A program made the position numbers and the translations under genes. Shown here one piece after another: positions 56,602 through 64,000 of a stretch of 64,000 nt of DNA (positions are counted from its first letter, which is position 1; the number at the start of each line of letters is the position of its first letter). The notes under the pieces are model-generated. The model had not been told where the DNA came from. It made no database searches and saw only the letters and a program-made list of their open reading frames with translations. Where the stretch lies: NCBI GenBank assembly GCA_022451485.1, contig JAKUQS010000008.1, forward strand, positions 1-64,000. The letters run 5' to 3'. Source of the stretch: Gammaproteobacteria bacterium. Its GTDB lineage: Bacteria > Pseudomonadota > Gammaproteobacteria > Arenicellales > UBA868.

Positions 56602-57381
56602 TTACCCTAGTCTATTAATCAGAGTTTGAACTGCACTGAGTGTCGCTGTCGGCTTTTCGCGGTGAGGCGCATGGCCGCAGTTGGGGATGATGAACCGGGT
56701 CACGGGTGCCCGGCAGGATGCCTCAAGTTCGTCAAGTTGTTCGAGGCTACCGTATTCGTCATTGGCGCCTTGTATCGCGAGCACGGGTTGAGAGATGTCG
56801 GACAGGTATTTTCGAATATCCCACTGTTCAAAACCCGAGTCTAGCCAGGCGTTACACCAACCCCAGAATGCACAGTCGACGTTTCCCTTATGGTGCTTCT
56901 CAAGGCGGGGGCGCAAATCGCCATCAACGAATGCCATCCGGGCCCGTTCAATGGCTTCCAACCCCGCCGGTTCGGTAAAGAAATGGGGGGCTATTAGAAT
57001 CAGGCCCCGTAGGCGCTCATCGCTGTGGGCGCCAGCGTAGATAGCAGCAATAGAGGCCCCATCACTGTGTCCGAGAAGGATCCCGCCATCGAAACCCACT
57101 CGGTCGAGGATGCCGGGGAGTACTTGGAAGGCCTCGTCGTGCATGTAAGTTAATGGGCGGGGTAGGTCGCACGGTGACGAAGATCCATAGCCGCAGCGCG
57201 AATAGGCAATTACTCGCCAGCCCGTTGCCTCGGCTAGGCGTTCGGGGAAGTCATTCCATAGAGAAACACAGCCGAGGCCTTCATGGAGCATCACGATAGT
57301 TTCTTTGGATGACCTGATGTCACCTATTGCGCGATACTCAAGTTTTAGATTGTTGATTGTCAGGGTATTGTTGTTGGGCAT
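56602..57381 (-). CDS. Alpha/beta hydrolase in the box operon
   Basis: A 259-residue hydrolase. The nucleophile elbow is GHSDG with Ser106, the oxyanion region MLHEGLGCVSLW precedes it, and NCGHAPHREKP holds the catalytic His. It resembles small C-C or ester hydrolases, including enol-lactonases. Position at the 5' end of the hydrolase-boxC-boxB run supports a role in aromatic CoA catabolism, for instance on a thioester or lactone, but the reaction is unknown. Confidence 0.85.
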   Translation of the reverse strand: MPNNNTLTINNLKLEYRAIGDIRSSKETIVMLHEGLGCVSLWNDFPERLAEATGWRVIAYSRCGYGSSSPCDLPRPLTYMHDEAFQVLPGILDRVGFDGGILLGHSDGASIAAIYAGAHSDERLRGLILIAPHFFTEPAGLEAIERARMAFVDGDLRPRLEKHHKGNVDCAFWGWCNAWLDSGFEQWDIRKYLSDISQPVLAIQGANDEYGSLEQLDELEASCRAPVTRFIIPNCGHAPHREKPTATLSAVQTLINRLG

Positions 57382-57502
57382 GATGGGTCTGATGTGGCGT
57401 TCTACGGTGAGATATGGCTATAAGCAATAAAGCGGTTGGTAGACTCCGCACTTTAACGCGCTGAAGCTTGTTGGCACTTTTTTATATTTCTGGATAGAGG
57501 TG

Positions 57503-59593
57503 ATGAGTCAAGATCAACAAACACCGGTAATCCTCGAACAACATGGTGCGATTGCTGTGATTACGATGTCTAACCCACCGCTGAATACATTATCGCATTC
57601 TGTCAGATTGGGACTCGATCGGGTGTTAACTAAAGTTATAACCGATAGTGAGATCAAGGGTGCGGTCCTTTGCGGTGAAGGTCGCGCGTTCTGTGCCGGA
57701 GCGGATGTCCGCGAATTCGATCAAGCACCCCAAACCCCGAGTTTGCCGGACGTTATTCGCCTGATCGAGGCTTGCCCCAAACCAGTCGTGGCATTGATTC
57801 ATGGGGTGGCTTTTGGCGGGGGCCTGGAACTGGCGTTGGGGTGTCATTATCGGCTCGCAGGGGGCGGGGCTCGGTTGGCTTTGCCGGAGGTGAAACTGGG
57901 ATTGATTCCTGGTGCCGGGGGCACACAACGGTTGCCCCGGCTGGTGGGAATTGACGTTGCGATTGATTTGGTGACGTCTGGCCGGCCCGTGGAGGCCGAC
58001 GAAGCGGCTGCGCTTGGCTTGGTTGATGCAATCATAGAAGGTGATGAGATTAAGTTTGCGATTGACTTCGTAAATCGTGGGTCACCGCCGTTGCCGGTGC
58101 CGTTGAGTCAAAGAGCGTTGCCAGAAAGTCCACCAACTCAAGTTTTTGCCGAGAAGCGGGCCCGCGTCGTTCGGCGGGCCAGGGGACAGCAAAGCCCATT
58201 GAGGGCCCTGGAATCGATTGAATATGGTTTGAGCGCTTCTTTTGAAGAAGGCCTTCGAAACGAACGTGCCGTATTCCAGGGATTACGGAAATCATCTCAG
58301 TCACGCGCCCTTCGACACGCGTTTTTCGCTGAACGAGCGGTGGCTAAAATTCCGGGTCTGGAAAACACGCATCCTCGGGATATTCAGCATCTCGGCATTG
58401 TGGGCGGTGGCACCATGGGAATCGGGATCGCGGTTTGCGCGCTCAAGGCAGGGTTCAATGTGGTGCTCTTGGAGCGTACTCTGGCAGAAAGTGCCCGGGC
58501 TAGAGCGGGGATTGAAGCCGGCTTGCAGGCATTTGTTGAGCGCGATCGAATGACTTCTTCGGACCACACTGCGGCGCGTCAACGTTTGGTGACCGATACG
58601 GACTACGCTTGTTTGTCGACTACCGAGCTTATTATTGAAGCCGTGTTTGAAGACATGGAGATAAAAAAAGAAGTTTTCCGGCAACTTGATGAGCACGCTC
58701 CGGACGGAACTATACTGGCAACCAATACCTCTTATCTGAATACCGATGAGATCGCAGCCGTTACCTCCCGACCAGAAGACGTCATTGGCTTGCATTTTTT
58801 CTCGCCCGCGCAGTTGATGCGCTTGCTTGAAATCGTTAAAGGCGAGAAAACGGGTTCCCATGTTGTAGCGACCTGCCTTGCCTTCGCGCGTCGCTTAGAC
58901 AAGGTCGGCGTGTTGGCTGGTGTTTGTGACGGATTTATTGGCAATCGAATACTGTTTCATTACCGTAAGCAGGTCGATTACATGCTTGAAGACGGCGCGA
59001 TGCCATGGGAGATAGATCAGGCGATGGAATCATTTGGTATGGCGATGGGCCCCTTTCGAGTTATGGACCAGGCTGGGTTGGATATTGGATGGGCGAACCG
59101 GCAGCGGTTGGCACCCACGCGCGCTCAGCGAGAGCGCTACGTGGAAATCGCAGATCGGTTGTGTGAACGCGGTTGGTTTGGCCGCAAGAGTGGTCGAGGT
59201 TGGTATGTGTACCAGGCCGATGGAACTGTTCTACCAAATTCAGAGGTAGAACAGATTGTTCATACTGAGTCAGCGCGGCATGGCATTAAGCGACGTTTCT
59301 TTTCTGTGAAAGAAATACAGAATCGGGTCATGCTGGCTATGATTAACGAAGCAGCGCGGGTGCTAGAGGAGGGCATTGCGCTGAGACCGTTGGATGTCGA
59401 TATGGTGAAGGTTTTTGGATACGGGTTTCCGCGGTGGAGAGGAGGCCCAATGCATTTTGCGGACGAAACGGGGTTAGATGAGATCCTGAAGTTGTTAAGG
59501 GATTACGCGATGACAGATGATTTCTTCTGGAATCCGTCGTCGTTGCTAGAGCGGTTGGTGCGTGAGGGTCGTACTTTCTCTGATCTCAACTAG
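57503..59593 (+). CDS. Bifunctional enoyl-CoA hydratase/3-hydroxyacyl-CoA dehydrogenase
   Basis: A 696-residue multifunctional beta-oxidation protein. The N-terminal crotonase half (about 1-200) has FCAGADVREF, GGGLELALGC and LPEVKLGLIPGAGG. The second half has the NAD motif GIVGGGTMGIGIAVCALKAG near 295, the catalytic His in GLHFFSPAQLMRLLEIV and a C-terminal duplicated 3HCDH domain. It acts on the ring-opened CoA chain from BoxC or on general acyl-CoA. GTG 57500 and ATG 57503 are both possible starts after TAGAGG; the ATG is preferred. It is divergent from the box operon. Confidence 0.92.
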   Translation: MSQDQQTPVILEQHGAIAVITMSNPPLNTLSHSVRLGLDRVLTKVITDSEIKGAVLCGEGRAFCAGADVREFDQAPQTPSLPDVIRLIEACPKPVVALIHGVAFGGGLELALGCHYRLAGGGARLALPEVKLGLIPGAGGTQRLPRLVGIDVAIDLVTSGRPVEADEAAALGLVDAIIEGDEIKFAIDFVNRGSPPLPVPLSQRALPESPPTQVFAEKRARVVRRARGQQSPLRALESIEYGLSASFEEGLRNERAVFQGLRKSSQSRALRHAFFAERAVAKIPGLENTHPRDIQHLGIVGGGTMGIGIAVCALKAGFNVVLLERTLAESARARAGIEAGLQAFVERDRMTSSDHTAARQRLVTDTDYACLSTTELIIEAVFEDMEIKKEVFRQLDEHAPDGTILATNTSYLNTDEIAAVTSRPEDVIGLHFFSPAQLMRLLEIVKGEKTGSHVVATCLAFARRLDKVGVLAGVCDGFIGNRILFHYRKQVDYMLEDGAMPWEIDQAMESFGMAMGPFRVMDQAGLDIGWANRQRLAPTRAQRERYVEIADRLCERGWFGRKSGRGWYVYQADGTVLPNSEVEQIVHTESARHGIKRRFFSVKEIQNRVMLAMINEAARVLEEGIALRPLDVDMVKVFGYGFPRWRGGPMHFADETGLDEILKLLRDYAMTDDFFWNPSSLLERLVREGRTFSDLN

Positions 59594-59652
59594 CATCGGC
59601 AAAGCGAGGCGTTCTTTGAGCGTATGGACGAATTCCTCCGTTTTTAATGCGG

Positions 59653-60282
59653 TCAGAAATCAAAGAATACGGTTTCGTTTTCCCCCTGTAGCACCATATC
59701 AAATCGGTAAACACATCGATCCTGTGTGGTTTCCTGACGGCGGGCGATGAGGGTTTGTCGGCGCGGAGCTGGCACACAGTGCTGAAGCACAGGATCGACA
59801 GCATTTGCTTCTACCTCATCGTCAAAATAAATGCGGCTATGCAGGTGAATATTTAGCCCGCGTGCGAACAAAGCAAGATTGATATGGGGTGCCATGGAGT
59901 GTTGGCTAAGATTTGTTACTGCTCCAGGCTTAATTGACTCTAACGTCCATATCCCCGAATCAGAATCAGTCACGGAACGACCAAATCCGCTCAGTCCAGC
60001 GTCCGCGGATGCCGCCTGAGGATCCGCGGGGTGTGCATAGCGGCCATGTCCATCTGCTTGCCAGAATTCAAGCAAGGCGTCCCGGACCGCTTCGCCATTG
60101 CCGTCGATGATTCGACCTTCGACTCGAATACGTTGGCCGTATGCTTGCGTGGTGGCTAACTGGTTACCATAAGTGCGAGAACGCGCCACGATACCGGAGA
60201 CTGCGGGATAGAGCCCAATGTGCACAAAGGGTCCGACTGTTTGAGATGATGTTTCATGGTGTAGTGGATCTTGTGACATCAT
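59653..60282 (-). CDS. pcaG: Protocatechuate 3,4-dioxygenase alpha subunit
   Basis: A 209-residue intradiol dioxygenase alpha subunit. SSQTVGPFVHIGLYP at the N-terminus and the VRDALLEFWQADGHGRYAHP segment are PcaG-typical. The chain helps form the active-site pocket; the iron is held by PcaH. Its ATG follows directly the pcaH stop (60283), so the two subunits are coupled. It converges with the bifunctional dehydrogenase gene. Confidence 0.94.
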   Translation of the reverse strand: MMSQDPLHHETSSQTVGPFVHIGLYPAVSGIVARSRTYGNQLATTQAYGQRIRVEGRIIDGNGEAVRDALLEFWQADGHGRYAHPADPQAASADAGLSGFGRSVTDSDSGIWTLESIKPGAVTNLSQHSMAPHINLALFARGLNIHLHSRIYFDDEVEANAVDPVLQHCVPAPRRQTLIARRQETTQDRCVYRFDMVLQGENETVFFDF

Positions 60283-61029
60283 TTACAACCCATCCGGTTG
60301 GTTTTCGAAATGCGTTTGTTTCGGGCCACGCAATACCAGATCGAAGCGGTAGGCGAGACAGTCAAAGGGTCGCGACCGTTCCCTATCAAACGCTGCAACG
60401 AGCCGAGACTGGGCACTGCGATCGGGAATCGAGCTGAGCATCGGGCAGTCCCGGATCAGAGGGTCCCCTTCGAAATACATCTGAGTGACCAGGCGAGTCG
60501 TAAAGGCGGGCCCGAAAATCGAAAAATGCACATGGGAAGGGCGCCAGGTATTGGTACCGTTGGCAAAAGGGTAAGGCCCCGGCCGAATGGTGAGAAACTC
60601 GTAATTGCCCGATTCATCGGTGTGGCAGCAGCCATAGCCGCTGAAGTTGGGGTCAAGTGGCGCCCGGTAGTTATCGCTCGCATGTTGGTAACGCCCAGCG
60701 GCATTCGCTTGCCATATCTCTATCCTTGTTGCGCAAAGGGGCGTCCCATCTTGATCTATTACGCGGCCCGTAAGCAAAGTTCGTTCGCCCAACGGGTCGC
60801 GATCGATTCGTGCATTTTGCAGCAAGTCTCGATCGATTAGAGCGATATCCTGTGGAGAAAAAGTTGGCCCAGTAATTTCCGACAAAGTGGGTGAGAGTGG
60901 AATCAAAGGTTGAGTGGGTGCTCGGTTCAGAGTGGATTTATATTCTGGCCATAGTAGTCTGGGTTGCACCGAGTGGTCTCGGCGACGAAACTCACCTTCC
61001 AGAAAAGGCGTTTCAGGTGGTGTTGACAT
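60283..61029 (-). CDS. pcaH: Protocatechuate 3,4-dioxygenase beta subunit
   Basis: A 248-residue non-haem Fe(III) intradiol dioxygenase. The four ligands are Tyr114 (GRYQH), Tyr153 (GPYPF), His166 and His168 (RPSHVHFS); the spacings of 39, 13 and 2 match those of the Pseudomonas enzyme. It cleaves protocatechuate between its hydroxyls to 3-carboxy-cis,cis-muconate. The other pca enzymes are not in the window. Confidence 0.95.
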   Translation of the reverse strand: MSTPPETPFLEGEFRRRDHSVQPRLLWPEYKSTLNRAPTQPLIPLSPTLSEITGPTFSPQDIALIDRDLLQNARIDRDPLGERTLLTGRVIDQDGTPLCATRIEIWQANAAGRYQHASDNYRAPLDPNFSGYGCCHTDESGNYEFLTIRPGPYPFANGTNTWRPSHVHFSIFGPAFTTRLVTQMYFEGDPLIRDCPMLSSIPDRSAQSRLVAAFDRERSRPFDCLAYRFDLVLRGPKQTHFENQPDGL

Positions 61030-61110
61030 GGCTTATGGCCTGCGTCGTTCGCTTAGGAATCGGGTTAGCCGATTATGCGTAAGAAATCTGCACGGATACA
61101 AACATTTGAG

Positions 61111-61572
61111 TCACACATTGTGGTTGCGCTTTGAAACGACACCTACAGGCATATCTGGTACCCAAAGATATCCGTCTGAGTCAATGAGATAGGTTTCACG
61201 CAGTCCATGAGCCTTGTCGGTTGGCGTTTGTATGACCTCGTATCCCAATGCCTGGGCGCGTCGTGCGGCGGCATCGGGGTCACAGCCATGTAAACGTAGT
61301 TCTAGGGTGCCCCCTCGTTGTGGGAAGGCCTGAAGCCTCTTTCGCGCCGGGTGTTCGTCGTAGGTGTGATCGGCGTGCAGCATCCACTCGGCATCATAAC
61401 CGCGGACAACAGCAAAGTCTGGGTCGCTATAGATCGCCTTAACCAGGAGAACCCGCTCATGAAAATCAAGCGCCGCATCGATCTGGTGGACAAGCAAGTT
61501 GACGGTCAGACCGCTGAGGGAGCGTGCGTAGGTGTCTGCTGCCATCCACGGTTCGCCCTGACGGCGTTTCAT
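61111..61572 (-). CDS. VOC-family protein coupled to GlnRS
   Basis: A 153-residue glyoxalase-fold protein with LTVNLLVHQIDAALDFH near residue 20, an acidic YDAEWMLHADHTYD stretch and a TYLIDSDGYLWVPDMP C-terminal strand. Ligands typical of active GloA are not clearly conserved. Its ATG overlaps the glnS stop as ATGA (61569-61572), which fixes the start. The function is unknown; the coupling to a tRNA synthetase is curious. Confidence 0.82.
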   Translation of the reverse strand: MKRRQGEPWMAADTYARSLSGLTVNLLVHQIDAALDFHERVLLVKAIYSDPDFAVVRGYDAEWMLHADHTYDEHPARKRLQAFPQRGGTLELRLHGCDPDAAARRAQALGYEVIQTPTDKAHGLRETYLIDSDGYLWVPDMPVGVVSKRNHNV

Positions 61573-63224
61573 GATGGTTTGTCGCGTGGCAAAGAATCGC
61601 GTAGCGCAACGATTTGATTAAGAACGAGTTGATCTTTTTGTGTGTCAGGATCAACGCAGAAATAGCCGACCCGTTCCAGTTGAACACACATGGCGATAGG
61701 GGCATGTTCTAGACTGGATTCTAGTTGTGCGTTCTGAATGATGGTACGTGATGTCGCATTTAATTGATCTGTTAGTTCAATATTGGGTTCTTCCAAGGGG
61801 TTACTCGAAACAAATAACGGCTCGTAGAGTCTGACCTGGGCCGGTAGCGCGTGTGCTGCTGATACCCAATGGAGTGTCCCTTTGACCTTGCGCTTATCCG
61901 GTGTGCCACCGCCACGGCTGTCAGGGTCGTAGGTGCAATGGATAGTTGAGATATCACCGCTGGAGTCGCGGTCGACTCCAACACACGTTACGTAGTAGGC
62001 ATATCGCAGTCGGACTTCGCGTCCTGGCGAGAGTCGAAAGAAACGCCGCGGTGGGTCCTCCAGAAAGTCGGCCTCGTCTATATAGATCTCGCGTCCAAAC
62101 ATTACCTCCCGACTTCCAGCAGACGGGTCACTCGGGTGATTGGGAATATCAAATGCTTCGAAAACTCCATCGGGATAGTTGTCGATAATTAATTTTATTG
62201 GTCGTAGGACACCGAGTGCACGCTGTGTTGTGGGTTCCAGAGATTCCCGGACACATTGTTCAAGGACATTCATTTCTATGCGTTGATTTTTCTTCGTTAC
62301 GCCGATTCGATTACAGAAATCTCGAATGGCGGCGGGTGGGTACCCGCGCCTGCGCATTCCCGCCAGTGTCGGCATTCGGGGATCATCCCAACCGTCAACA
62401 GCACCGGCGTTTACCAGCTGAGTCAGTAAGCGCTTGCTCATGACTGTGTAGTCCAACTCAAGGCGTGAGAACTCTATTTGTTGAGGATGACAGGGTGCAG
62501 TGGTGTGATCTAACACCCAGTCATACAGCGGGCGGTGGTCTTCAAACTCCAGTGTGCACAATGAATGGGTTATACCCTCAAGCGCGTCGGATAGCGCGTG
62601 CGTGTAATCGTACATCGGGTAGATGCACCATTCACTGTTGGTTTGTTGGTGAGACTGATGACGAATGCGATACAACGTTGGGTCACGCAGGTTCATGTTG
62701 GGTGAGGACATATCGATTTTCGCCCGCAAAACATGCGCACCATCAGGGAAGTCTCCCGCGCGCATTCGCGCAAAGAGATCAAGATTTTCAGTAGCGGAAC
62801 GATCCCGATAGGGGCTGTTACTCCCAGGTTGCGTGAGTGTGCCACGTGAAATGCGCATTTCCTCACTGTTGAGCGAACACACGTAAGCTTCTCCGTTTCG
62901 AATCAACTCTACTGCCCAAGCGTAAAGTGATTCGAAGTAATCCGAGGCATGTGTCAGCCTGTCGTCCCAGTCAAATCCCAGCCAGCGCACATCGGTCATG
63001 ATGGCGGTGACGTATTCAGAGCTTTCTTTGAGGGGGTTTGTATCGTCAAAGCGCATGAAGCACTTTCCCCCATAAGCTTCCGCCATCCCAAAGTTCAGGC
63101 AGATGGATTTTGCATGGCCAATATGAAGGTGCCCGTTAGGTTCGGGTGGAAAACGTGTGGTGACCTTTAAACCAGGAGTTTCTTCTAGGGCAGCTTCGAT
63201 GATCTGGTCAATAAAGTGGCTCAT
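61569..63224 (-). CDS. glnS: Glutaminyl-tRNA synthetase
   Basis: A 551-residue class I synthetase that charges tRNA-Gln. The HIGH motif is His34-Ile-Gly-His37 in PNGHLHIGHAKSI and the KMSKS equivalent is VMSKR. The anticodon-binding beta-barrels fill the last third, with VRLRYAYYVTC and KVKGTLHWVSA. Presence of a GlnRS points to a beta- or gammaproteobacterium. It shares a 4-nt overlap with the VOC gene after it. Confidence 0.95.
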   Translation of the reverse strand: MSHFIDQIIEAALEETPGLKVTTRFPPEPNGHLHIGHAKSICLNFGMAEAYGGKCFMRFDDTNPLKESSEYVTAIMTDVRWLGFDWDDRLTHASDYFESLYAWAVELIRNGEAYVCSLNSEEMRISRGTLTQPGSNSPYRDRSATENLDLFARMRAGDFPDGAHVLRAKIDMSSPNMNLRDPTLYRIRHQSHQQTNSEWCIYPMYDYTHALSDALEGITHSLCTLEFEDHRPLYDWVLDHTTAPCHPQQIEFSRLELDYTVMSKRLLTQLVNAGAVDGWDDPRMPTLAGMRRRGYPPAAIRDFCNRIGVTKKNQRIEMNVLEQCVRESLEPTTQRALGVLRPIKLIIDNYPDGVFEAFDIPNHPSDPSAGSREVMFGREIYIDEADFLEDPPRRFFRLSPGREVRLRYAYYVTCVGVDRDSSGDISTIHCTYDPDSRGGGTPDKRKVKGTLHWVSAAHALPAQVRLYEPLFVSSNPLEEPNIELTDQLNATSRTIIQNAQLESSLEHAPIAMCVQLERVGYFCVDPDTQKDQLVLNQIVALRDSLPRDKPS

Positions 63225-63262
63225 GAGTCACCGTTCTTAGTCTAGGGGTGTCGGTGGGGCAC

Positions 63263-63280
63263 CTGACGAGTGATCGTCAG
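63263..63280. other. Inverted repeat upstream of glnS
   Basis: CTGACGA (63263-63269) pairs with TCGTCAG (63274-63280), 7 bp with a 4-nt loop, about 40 bp upstream of the glnS start. On the plus strand it is followed by TTTAG but not a full T-run. It may be an operator or a weak terminator of the cytochrome transcript. Confidence 0.35.
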
Positions 63281-63331
63281 TTTAGTGCAAAGGACGCCGG
63301 CCTTGAGAATCCGACTGGGAATGGAAGAAAC

Positions 63332-63349
63332 AACGGTACGACGACCGTT
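63332..63349 (-). terminator. Short hairpin directly after the cytochrome c gene
   Basis: AACGGT (63332-63337) and ACCGTT (63344-63349) form a 6-bp stem touching the stop codon of the cytochrome gene. On the minus strand it is followed by GTTTCTTCC, a weak T-rich tail. It is a possible terminator only. Confidence 0.3.
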
Positions 63350-63691
63350 TTACCAGGTGGTGGGGCTGGAAAGCGCTGAGGGTTGTGAAGCAAAGTAGGC
63401 GGCTAAGTCACGCATGTCATCCGGAGACAGTCCAGTCGAGATGCCTTTCATGATGGGATTATTCCTGGCGCCAGATTTATAATCCATCAGTGCACGAATC
63501 AAGTACTCAGGGTATTGCCCGGCGAGAATGGGGAACTGAGGATTGGCGCTGTTACCGTCAGCACCATGACAGCCCGCACAAAGCGTTGACTTTTCTTTCC
63601 CGACAGTAGGGTCCCCACCTGCGACAACGGGCGAGGTGATGACGGATAACGCAAGTGTGAGCGGTAACGCGAAATGGATCGTTCTAATCAT
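63350..63691 (-). CDS. Periplasmic monohaem cytochrome c (c553/c4-like)
   Basis: A 113-residue secreted cytochrome. The signal peptide (IRTIHFALPLTLALSVITSP, ending VVAGG) precedes the haem site CAGCH in STLCAGCHGADGN. The distal Met is likely in NPIMKGISTGLS. It shuttles electrons in the periplasm. The next minus-strand gene upstream is a similar cytochrome, suggesting a tandem pair or a split dihaem c4 type. Confidence 0.88.
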   Translation of the reverse strand: MIRTIHFALPLTLALSVITSPVVAGGDPTVGKEKSTLCAGCHGADGNSANPQFPILAGQYPEYLIRALMDYKSGARNNPIMKGISTGLSPDDMRDLAAYFASQPSALSSPTTW

Positions 63692-63756
63692 GACAGATGG
63701 AACTCCTGTTGGGTCAGGCTGTAATCGTTATGTTGCGTGGGTGTGTTGATTTAAGG

Positions 63757-64000
63757 CTAGTGCTTACCCAGAGTCTTGAAGTAAGCCGCGATGTTTTCCA
63801 TGTCAGCGTCACTTAGAGACGAAGCCTGTGCCTGCATAGTAGGGTGAGAACGACTTTTGGCGCGATAGGCTTTAAGGGCCGTTACGATATAAGCGGCGTG
63901 CTGGCCTCCGAGCTTGGGAACACGATACGCTGGGTAAGCATTGCGCAGGCCTGGTGCACCATGACAACCCATACACGTGTAAGCCTTTTCTTGGCCGGCG
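63757..64000 (-). CDS. Cytochrome c, 5' end outside the window
   Basis: The visible part holds a haem motif CMGCH (its first Cys is at 63973-63975, beyond the apparent internal Met) with AYTC before it, and a conserved tail NIAAYFKTLGKH. The frame stays open to the window edge (reads AGQEKAYTC), so the gene starts outside. It is close in type to the cytochrome downstream. Confidence 0.85.
   Translation of the reverse strand, partial: AGQEKAYTCMGCHGAPGLRNAYPAYRVPKLGGQHAAYIVTALKAYRAKSRSHPTMQAQASSLSDADMENIAAYFKTLGKH

Noticed and set aside
61248-61617. Plus-strand frames opposite the VOC gene and the 3' end of glnS
   Set aside because: They are antisense shadows of the real genes with no motif and no ribosome binding site.

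Overview
The window is chromosomal DNA from a Proteobacterium, most likely a gammaproteobacterium or a close beta/gamma relative. The evidence is a 23S-5S rRNA operon end with proteobacterial sequence, a beta/gamma-type glutaminyl-tRNA synthetase, SohB, a tail-specific protease of the Prc type, AvtA, and tight operons with ATGA overlaps and Shine-Dalgarno sequences. No phage, insertion sequence, CRISPR array or tRNA gene was found. The lifestyle suggested is an aerobic, metabolically broad heterotroph using peptides, sugar acids, propionate and aromatic compounds.

Layout. 1-974: 3' end of a 23S rRNA gene, 5S rRNA and the operon terminator. 991-9098 (+): two small enzymes (VOC, thioesterase), a D-amino-acid-type aminotransferase next to D-Ala-D-Ala ligase, glyoxalase I, then a coupled four-gene chain (dual-specificity phosphatase, GMC oxidoreductase, NUDIX hydrolase, SLC13-like permease). 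9139-15706 (-): Prc protease, AvtA and two paired kinase/aldolase sets (DgoK-DgoA and Eda-KdgK) for 2-keto-3-deoxy sugar acids. 16076-22968 (+): a Dpp/Opp-type peptide ABC transporter with a prolidase-like amidohydrolase. 22988-24877 (-): MtnA and an enoyl-CoA hydratase. 25101-30714 (+): PrpE, methylmalonyl-CoA mutase and propionyl-CoA carboxylase beta subunit. 30746-38723: an aldehyde:ferredoxin oxidoreductase (AOR) homologue with an O-methyltransferase, a PhyH dioxygenase, an acyl-CoA ligase, a gamma-carbonic anhydrase, SohB and a DadA-like oxidase.

38861-52231 (+) is the most unusual region. It starts with an AOR-family protein whose C-terminus is a MoaD/ThiS-like sulfur-carrier domain ending in Gly-Gly. 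Two benzoate-CoA-ligase-like paralogues, a QueG-like iron-sulfur protein and an AMP-ligase with an N-terminal helix-turn-helix-like extension follow, then a complete branched-chain-amino-acid-type ABC transporter. The opposite strand then carries BoxB and BoxC (aerobic benzoyl-CoA epoxidation and ring cleavage), an alpha/beta hydrolase and a MetE-like protein. A bifunctional crotonase/3-hydroxyacyl-CoA dehydrogenase and both subunits of protocatechuate 3,4-dioxygenase follow. Read together, 38.8-61.0 kb looks like an aromatic uptake, CoA-activation and ring-cleavage island, with an AOR enzyme as its unusual entry or side step. The window ends with a VOC protein coupled to GlnRS and two small cytochromes c, the last cut by the window edge.

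The AOR-MoaD fusion and its neighbours are the best candidate here for an undescribed system. The link to aromatic aldehyde or acid chemistry is inferred from gene neighbourhood, not shown by the sequence alone.
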